Origin: DATEDA01 sp963789885
GTDB taxonomy: Bacteria; Pseudomonadota; Gammaproteobacteria; Burkholderiales; SG8-39
Assembly: GCA_963789885.1 (NCBI GenBank)
Contig: CAWBNB010000024.1
Span: 1-25,225, forward strand
Direction of reading: 5' to 3'
Length of the DNA: 25,225 nucleotides
The position numbers and the translations under genes were made by a program. Below, one piece after another: positions 21,091 through 25,225 of this stretch. Below the pieces are notes generated by a model. The model was given only the letters and a program-made list of their open reading frames with translations. It ran no database searches and was not told the origin of the DNA. Each line of letters starts with the position of its first letter. The first letter of the stretch is position 1.

Positions 21091-22683
21091 TCACGGCGCG
21101 ACTCCCAGCTCGCGCGCGAGCTCGAGGCTGCCGAGCGCGGGCGGCTTGAGGTCGCCGATGCGGCCGCAGCGCGCGTGCCTGAGGCGGGCGAGCTCCGCGA
21201 CGAGCCGCGGCCGCGGTTCGATGCGGAGCGGCGCGAGCTGCCCGAGCGCGCGCGCGTAGGCGTACTGCGGGTTGGCGCAGAGCGCGGCGTCGGCGTCGCC
21301 CGCCCGGCACCCGGGATCCGGCGCGCGCCCGCAGAGGAGGACGTAGCCGGAACGCGGCGCGGTGGTCGGCAGCAGCATCCAGTCCCCGCCGACACGGGCG
21401 CCGAGCGCCGAGAGCACGAAGCTTTCGGTGAGCTTCTCGCCCACCAGGTCGGTCGCCGCGCCTTCACGTCCGAGGAACTCGAGGAGCGGCGCCTCGCCGG
21501 CGAAGCCGTGCACCCGCACGCGGTCGCCGATGCGGTAGCGGTACAGCCCGCCCCAGGTGGTGAGCACGAGCGAGTAATGCTCGCCGGCGACGACTTCGTG
21601 TGCGAGCCGTGCGGTGCCGGCCGTATCGAGGAACTCGAAGAACGCACTCTCGATCGCGAGGACCGGATGGCCGTATCCGGAGAGCGGCACCGACGCGACG
21701 GCCTCGGTGGCGATGAGCCCCTTGCCCTGGATCGGCAACGCGCCCGACCGGCGCGCGAGCCGCTCGAGGAAGAGGCGCGACGAGCCGTCCGTCCAGCAGC
21801 TGATGAGCGCGGCCCCGGGCCAGAGATCGCGCAGGGTCCACGACGAACGGCGCAATGCGGCCTCGACCTCACGCGCGCGCGCCGGGTCGGCCGGTGGAGC
21901 CGATACGCCGGCCGCGGCCGCCACGTCGGACCACGGGCCGAAGCATCCCGCCGCGACCGCCGCGCACAGCTCGCCGGCGGCCGCAGGATCGTCGAGCGGG
22001 GCGAGCAGCTCGGCGAGGAAGCTCGGGCTCCAGACCGAGAAGAACGCGAGATCGCGGGCGGCGAGGAGCCAGACGAGGGTCGCGAACCGCCACGCGTCGA
22101 GATCGGCGAGGCGCGACACCGCCCACGGGACCGCGAGCGTGCGCGCGAGCGGCGGGCCGAGGCGCGGGCCGAGATAGCTCGCGTCGGAGTCGAGGCCGAG
22201 CGGGATGCCGCTCGGCAGCGCCGCGGGCGCGCGTCCAACCGGGCTGATCGCCCAGTACGCCCGGCCGCGGGTGATCCCCGGGTAAGCGGCCACGAGATCA
22301 TCGATCCAGGGCACGAGGGCGCGCTCGAAGCGCTCTAGCGCCCGCTGCGTGTACGGAACGAGCTTTCGCCCGCCGGCGCTCCCGCCGGTCAGCTCGAACG
22401 CGACGACCGGGTCGGCCGCCAGCGGGCACGCGCCGGTGGCCGCCGTCCGGTCGATCCCGGCGCGCAGGTCCTCGTAGTCCACGATCGGGACACGCGCGCG
22501 ATAGTCGTCGGCATCGCGGATGTCGCGGAAGCCATACCGCTCGCCGTACTCGCACGTCCGGTTCGCCGCGAGGATCGCCGCGAGTTCGCGCCGCTGGATC
22601 TCGGCGCCGCGTGCGAGTCCGTCGCGGAAACGCGCCGCGGCGCCGCTCGCCGCCGCCGCCGCGTCGGCCCAGGCGTCGGTCAT
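21091..22683 (-). CDS. GH3 family acyl-adenylating / acyl-acid amido synthetase
   Basis: This 530-residue protein belongs to the GH3 family of the adenylate-forming (ANL) superfamily, best known from plant auxin- and jasmonate-conjugating enzymes. Members activate a carboxylic acid with ATP and join it to an amino acid or amine. The P-loop-like motif is ELTGGSAGGRKLVPYT (about 97-112), corresponding to the SSGTSSGERK motif of plant members. Other family-like segments are LPIQGKGLIATEAVASVPL, LTTWGGLYRYRIGDRVRVHG and LGREGAATDLVGEKLTE. The length is slightly below the plant enzymes (about 575-610). The start ATG 22683 overlaps the preceding stop (ATGA). This gene is the most specific clue that the operon makes an amide or activates a free acid. 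Confidence 0.9.
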   Translation of the reverse strand: MTDAWADAAAAASGAAARFRDGLARGAEIQRRELAAILAANRTCEYGERYGFRDIRDADDYRARVPIVDYEDLRAGIDRTAATGACPLAADPVVAFELTGGSAGGRKLVPYTQRALERFERALVPWIDDLVAAYPGITRGRAYWAISPVGRAPAALPSGIPLGLDSDASYLGPRLGPPLARTLAVPWAVSRLADLDAWRFATLVWLLAARDLAFFSVWSPSFLAELLAPLDDPAAAGELCAAVAAGCFGPWSDVAAAAGVSAPPADPARAREVEAALRRSSWTLRDLWPGAALISCWTDGSSRLFLERLARRSGALPIQGKGLIATEAVASVPLSGYGHPVLAIESAFFEFLDTAGTARLAHEVVAGEHYSLVLTTWGGLYRYRIGDRVRVHGFAGEAPLLEFLGREGAATDLVGEKLTESFVLSALGARVGGDWMLLPTTAPRSGYVLLCGRAPDPGCRAGDADAALCANPQYAYARALGQLAPLRIEPRPRLVAELARLRHARCGRIGDLKPPALGSLELARELGVAP

Positions 22684-23436
22684 GCCGGCACGCTCACCGT
22701 CTCGAGGCCGCGAGCCGCGCCAGCCTCGAACCCGTCGCGCACGGCGCGCCGCAGGTTGTCGGCGCGGAAGGGCGCGAGGCACACGAGCTCCTCCCCGGCG
22801 AGGTAGCGCGGGTTGCGCGCCAGGAAGAAGCTCACTTCCGGCCGCACCGCGAGGGGCGGGCGAATCCGGCCCCAGCAAGGCTTCAGATGGCCGCGCGAGG
22901 CCGCGAATCGCACGACGCCCTCGGCCGCGCGGTAGTGCTCGCCGAACTGCGCGTCGGCCACCTCGTCGACCAGGCGCTGCGCGTCGCGCGGTGTCGGCCG
23001 GTCGTGGCGCGGCCAGTACTCGCGCACGTAGAGCGGGAGGTAGCGATACGTCCGGTGTCCCTTCGAGACCAGGAGCCAGTACAGCGGGTGCGGGGTGCGG
23101 GCGGCAAGCGTCCCGGCGAGATAGCCGAACGCGAACGGCAGCTTCTGGCTCCCCCAGTGCTCGTGGTCGATCACCGTGTCGCCCGAGAACATCACCGCGA
23201 GCGTGCGGCCCGCGACCCGCGAGTCGAGCTCGCGGACCGCGAGCGTCGAGAACCCGGCGAGCCGGCCCGCCGCGCAGAGCAGGATCACGTGGTCCTTCGC
23301 CGCGAGGTCTTCGAAGAAGGTGCCCGGGGAGGTGCGCGTCGTAGTAGCGCTCGTAGAGGGCGAACATCTCTCGCACCGCGCCCGGCGCGAGCGACGCGGT
23401 CGATTCGATCCGCCAGCTCAGCGGTTGCGCAGCCAT
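22680..23436 (-). CDS. GNAT-like protein (first in operon, apparent frameshift near the N-terminus)
   Basis: The repaired protein has about 251 residues. It begins MAAQPLSWRIESTASLAPG at ATG 23436, overlapping the end of the membrane-protein gene by 19 bases; no clear ribosome binding site is seen, so the start is uncertain. The frame shifts at 23326-23329; removing one base of the CCCC run joins YERYYDAHLPG to TFFEDLAAKDHVILLCAAG. The body (GRLAGFSTLAVRELDSRVAG, VMFSGDTVIDHEHWG) resembles the central strands of an acetyltransferase fold, but no acyl-CoA-binding loop is convincing. It lacks membrane segments. The stop overlaps the GH3 start (ATGA). It may be an acyltransferase; I would not assign a substrate. 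Confidence 0.65.
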
Positions 23437-24023
23437 CGCGGCGCGAACCAGGCGAGGTACGTGGCGAACGCGAGCGCGCTCGCCGCCGAGAGGTCGAGGA
23501 CGAGGCGGTGCGCCGGCTCGTCGGGGACGAAGAACACGGCCGCGTCGCCGGCGGTGTCGAAGTTGCGGCGCATGTACGCGGCGAACGCGATCTCCGGGAC
23601 GAACAGCGCGGCGAGCGCGAGATAGTTCGCGACCGCGATCCGGTGCCGGGCGTCGCCGCCCTTCGCCGCGGGCCGCTCGGTCACGTAGAGCGCCACGAGC
23701 AGGAGCATGCACACCGCGTCGTGGGCGATGCCGTAGAGCGGCGACCAGCCGCGCGTGCCGTACATCAGCGGCAGCTCGACCGCGCCGCGGGCGAGCATGA
23801 GCGCCAGGAACACGACATAGCCGCGGCGGACGCGCCACGGCAAGCGCCGGTCGCAAGCGAGGATCGCGGGCAGCACGAGCCACGCGAAGAGCGCGGTGAA
23901 GAGCCACGCGGTCTTCTGCGGCGCGATGCTGCCGCCGAACCAGGCGAGCCGGTTCTGCGCGAGATGGAACGCCGCGGCGCCGAGCAGCGTGAGCACGACC
24001 GCGGAGGCGAAGGTGCGGGTCAT
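23418..24023 (-). CDS. Small polytopic membrane protein of unknown function
   Basis: This 201-residue protein has about five or six hydrophobic segments (roughly residues 5-22, 38-57, 68-86, 98-115, 130-148 and 178-194), with short charged loops such as CDRRLPWRVRRG and TERPAAKGGDARHR. No catalytic motif or family was recognised. The start ATG 24023 lies 34 bases after the Rieske gene stop. The end overlaps the following GNAT-like gene by 19 bases, so it belongs to the operon. It may be a membrane anchor, electron-transfer partner or transporter component, but nothing in the sequence decides this. Confidence 0.75.
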   Translation of the reverse strand: MTRTFASAVVLTLLGAAAFHLAQNRLAWFGGSIAPQKTAWLFTALFAWLVLPAILACDRRLPWRVRRGYVVFLALMLARGAVELPLMYGTRGWSPLYGIAHDAVCMLLLVALYVTERPAAKGGDARHRIAVANYLALAALFVPEIAFAAYMRRNFDTAGDAAVFFVPDEPAHRLVLDLSAASALAFATYLAWFAPRWLRNR

Positions 24024-24057
24024 CGGCTCATCGGAGCAGCTTCGCGTCGAAAAGCAC

Positions 24058-25113
24058 TCACAGGTGCACCACCAGCTCTTCGGTCTGGCCGGGAGACGGC
24101 GCGGCGGTGCCGTCCCGCAGCGCGGCGCGCCAGCGCGCGATCCACTTGCCGAGGAGGTCGGCGTCGCTCGAGAAGAACCGCGGCCCGCCGAACCGGTCGA
24201 TGTTCCGCTGCACCGCCCGCAGCATGCGGCGATCCTGCTCGATGATGAGGCGCGCGAGCGGCCGGAAGTAGAGCTTCACCAGCGCGCCGAGAAACCGCAT
24301 GCGGAACGAGATCACCGTGTGGACGACGGTGCGGTCGGCGGCGACCGGCGTGCAGCTCGAGGTGATGACGTAGTGCAGGCCGGACGGGAGCTCGTAGTCG
24401 ACGCGGCTGGTGGCCGGCGCGATGAACCGGTCGACGTGGCGCATCTCGCCGCGCTCGAGGAACAGCACGCGCCAGACGACGCTCCCGCTCCGCGGCTCGC
24501 CGTAGAACTCGGCTTCGGCGCCGTCGTCGAGCGTCCGCACGACCACGCGGACCGGCCGGTCGCGGCGCGCGCGGAACCAGCGGTCGTGCACGAAGACCGC
24601 GTGCGGGCAGTCGAGGAAGTTCTCGAGGCACGCCTCGACGCCGGCTTCGAACTCCGTCCGCATGCGGAAGCTCGTCCATCCGGGCTCGCCGAGGAACGGG
24701 AAGCGGAGCGGCGCCGCGGCGGGCGGCCGGTCGTGCACGCACACCCAGACGTAGCCGTCCTGCTCGAGGCACGGATAGGTGCGCACCGGGGCCGGCGGGG
24801 ACGGACACGCGCCCGCGAGCGCGGGGATGCGCCGCAGGGCGCCGTCGAAGCCGTACTCCCAGCCGTGGTACCGGCATGCGACGCCGTCGCCGGCGACGCG
24901 GCCCTGCGACAGCGGCGCGTTGCGGTGGAGGCAGCGATCCTCGAGCACGCGGACGGCACCGTCGGTACCCCGGAACAGCGCGAGCGGCGTGCCCGCGATC
25001 GTGGCGGCCACCGCCCGGCCCGGCCGGACGCGGGACGACCGGCAGGCGATGTACCAGTAGGCCCCCGCGAACACGCTCCCGGCGCTCGATTGCAGCGGCC
25101 CGGCCGTCGTCAC
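24058..25113 (-). CDS. Rieske non-heme iron oxygenase, alpha-subunit type
   Basis: From GTG 25113 this protein has 351 residues. The Rieske [2Fe-2S] ligands are Cys61 and His63 (CLH) and Cys80 and His83 (CRYHGW). The mononuclear iron site begins ENFLDCPHAVFVH with His171 and His176, in the usual order after the Rieske domain. Such enzymes hydroxylate, demethylate or desaturate hydrophobic substrates using O2 and electrons from a reductase; no reductase is encoded here. The frame is open up to 25185 (GTG), but the stretch before 25113 is less coding-like and holds a palindrome, so the shorter form is preferred; the ribosome binding site is not decisive. This is the first gene of the operon as far as the window shows. 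Confidence 0.9.
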   Translation of the reverse strand: MTTAGPLQSSAGSVFAGAYWYIACRSSRVRPGRAVAATIAGTPLALFRGTDGAVRVLEDRCLHRNAPLSQGRVAGDGVACRYHGWEYGFDGALRRIPALAGACPSPPAPVRTYPCLEQDGYVWVCVHDRPPAAAPLRFPFLGEPGWTSFRMRTEFEAGVEACLENFLDCPHAVFVHDRWFRARRDRPVRVVVRTLDDGAEAEFYGEPRSGSVVWRVLFLERGEMRHVDRFIAPATSRVDYELPSGLHYVITSSCTPVAADRTVVHTVISFRMRFLGALVKLYFRPLARLIIEQDRRMLRAVQRNIDRFGGPRFFSSDADLLGKWIARWRAALRDGTAAPSPGQTEELVVHL

Positions 25114-25182
25114 TCCAACGATAGCGCCCTCCCCTTCTCTCGCGGGAATGTTAGCGCAGAACGTTCCGAATCCGGCCGCCAC

Positions 25183-25199
25183 CACCGATACAATCGGTG
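25183..25199. promoter_or_regulatory. Inverted repeat upstream of the operon, possible operator
   Basis: A 17-base element has perfect seven-base arms CACCGAT and ATCGGTG separated by ACA. It lies 70 bases upstream of the preferred Rieske start. An eight-base palindrome GAACGTTC follows at about 25160-25167. No clear -35/-10 pair was found, so the promoter itself is unresolved. The dyad is the size of a typical dimeric repressor or activator site. Confidence 0.4.
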
Positions 25200-25225
25200 T
25201 CCTTCTGCTGCAGTCCGAGGACCCG

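Overview
This is a window of very high GC content from a Gram-negative, almost certainly proteobacterial, genome. The glnA - DUF4124-type gene - ntrB - ntrC arrangement, with a rhodanese gene divergent from glnA and a classical sigma-54/NtrC promoter, is most typical of Betaproteobacteria. No rRNA, tRNA, CRISPR array or insertion sequence was recognised. All genes except the rhodanese lie on the minus strand.

Layout. (1) 1-1619: the N-terminal part of a thiamine-diphosphate (acetolactate-synthase-like) enzyme that runs off the left edge, translationally coupled to an AI-2E/YdiK family membrane protein. (2) 1674-4610: a GltS-type sodium/glutamate symporter and malate synthase A (aceB), the latter with an apparent single-base frameshift near its start and a plausible sigma-70 promoter upstream. 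(3) 4860-9713: nitrogen control. ntrC, ntrB, a small periplasmic DUF4124-like protein and glnA, with a rho-independent terminator after glnA and, before it, a near-consensus -24/-12 promoter with two upstream NtrC palindromes 30 bp apart. (4) 9806-10261: a single-domain rhodanese on the plus strand. (5) 10296-25113: twelve tightly packed, often overlapping minus-strand genes that look like one operon.

The operon is the most unusual part. In transcription order it encodes: a Rieske non-heme iron oxygenase; a small polytopic membrane protein; a GNAT-like protein; a GH3-type acyl-adenylating/amide synthetase; a second GNAT-like protein; a fusion of an NqrB/RnfD-like membrane domain with VCBS/FG-GAP repeats and an ASPIC/UnbV domain; a membrane desaturase/hydroxylase; an alpha/beta-hydrolase-like protein; an exported, membrane-tethered NTF2-like protein; a second fatty-acid desaturase; a cytochrome P450; a radical SAM enzyme; and a PAP2 phosphatase-like membrane protein. 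If the Rieske protein and the PAP2 protein are both counted this is thirteen genes; the P450-to-PAP2 end and the Rieske start are linked to the rest by gaps of at most 34 bp. Four redox enzyme families, an acyl-activating ligase and acyltransferase-like proteins suggest a pathway that builds and oxidatively tailors a lipid-like or acyl-amide product. I do not recognise it as a described pathway.

A caution: seven apparent frameshifts occur in the window (one in aceB, six in the operon). Each is repaired by removing one base, and most fall in short G/C runs. This one-directional pattern fits insertion errors in the sequence better than seven independent gene losses, so those genes are reported as full-length coding regions with the frameshift noted.
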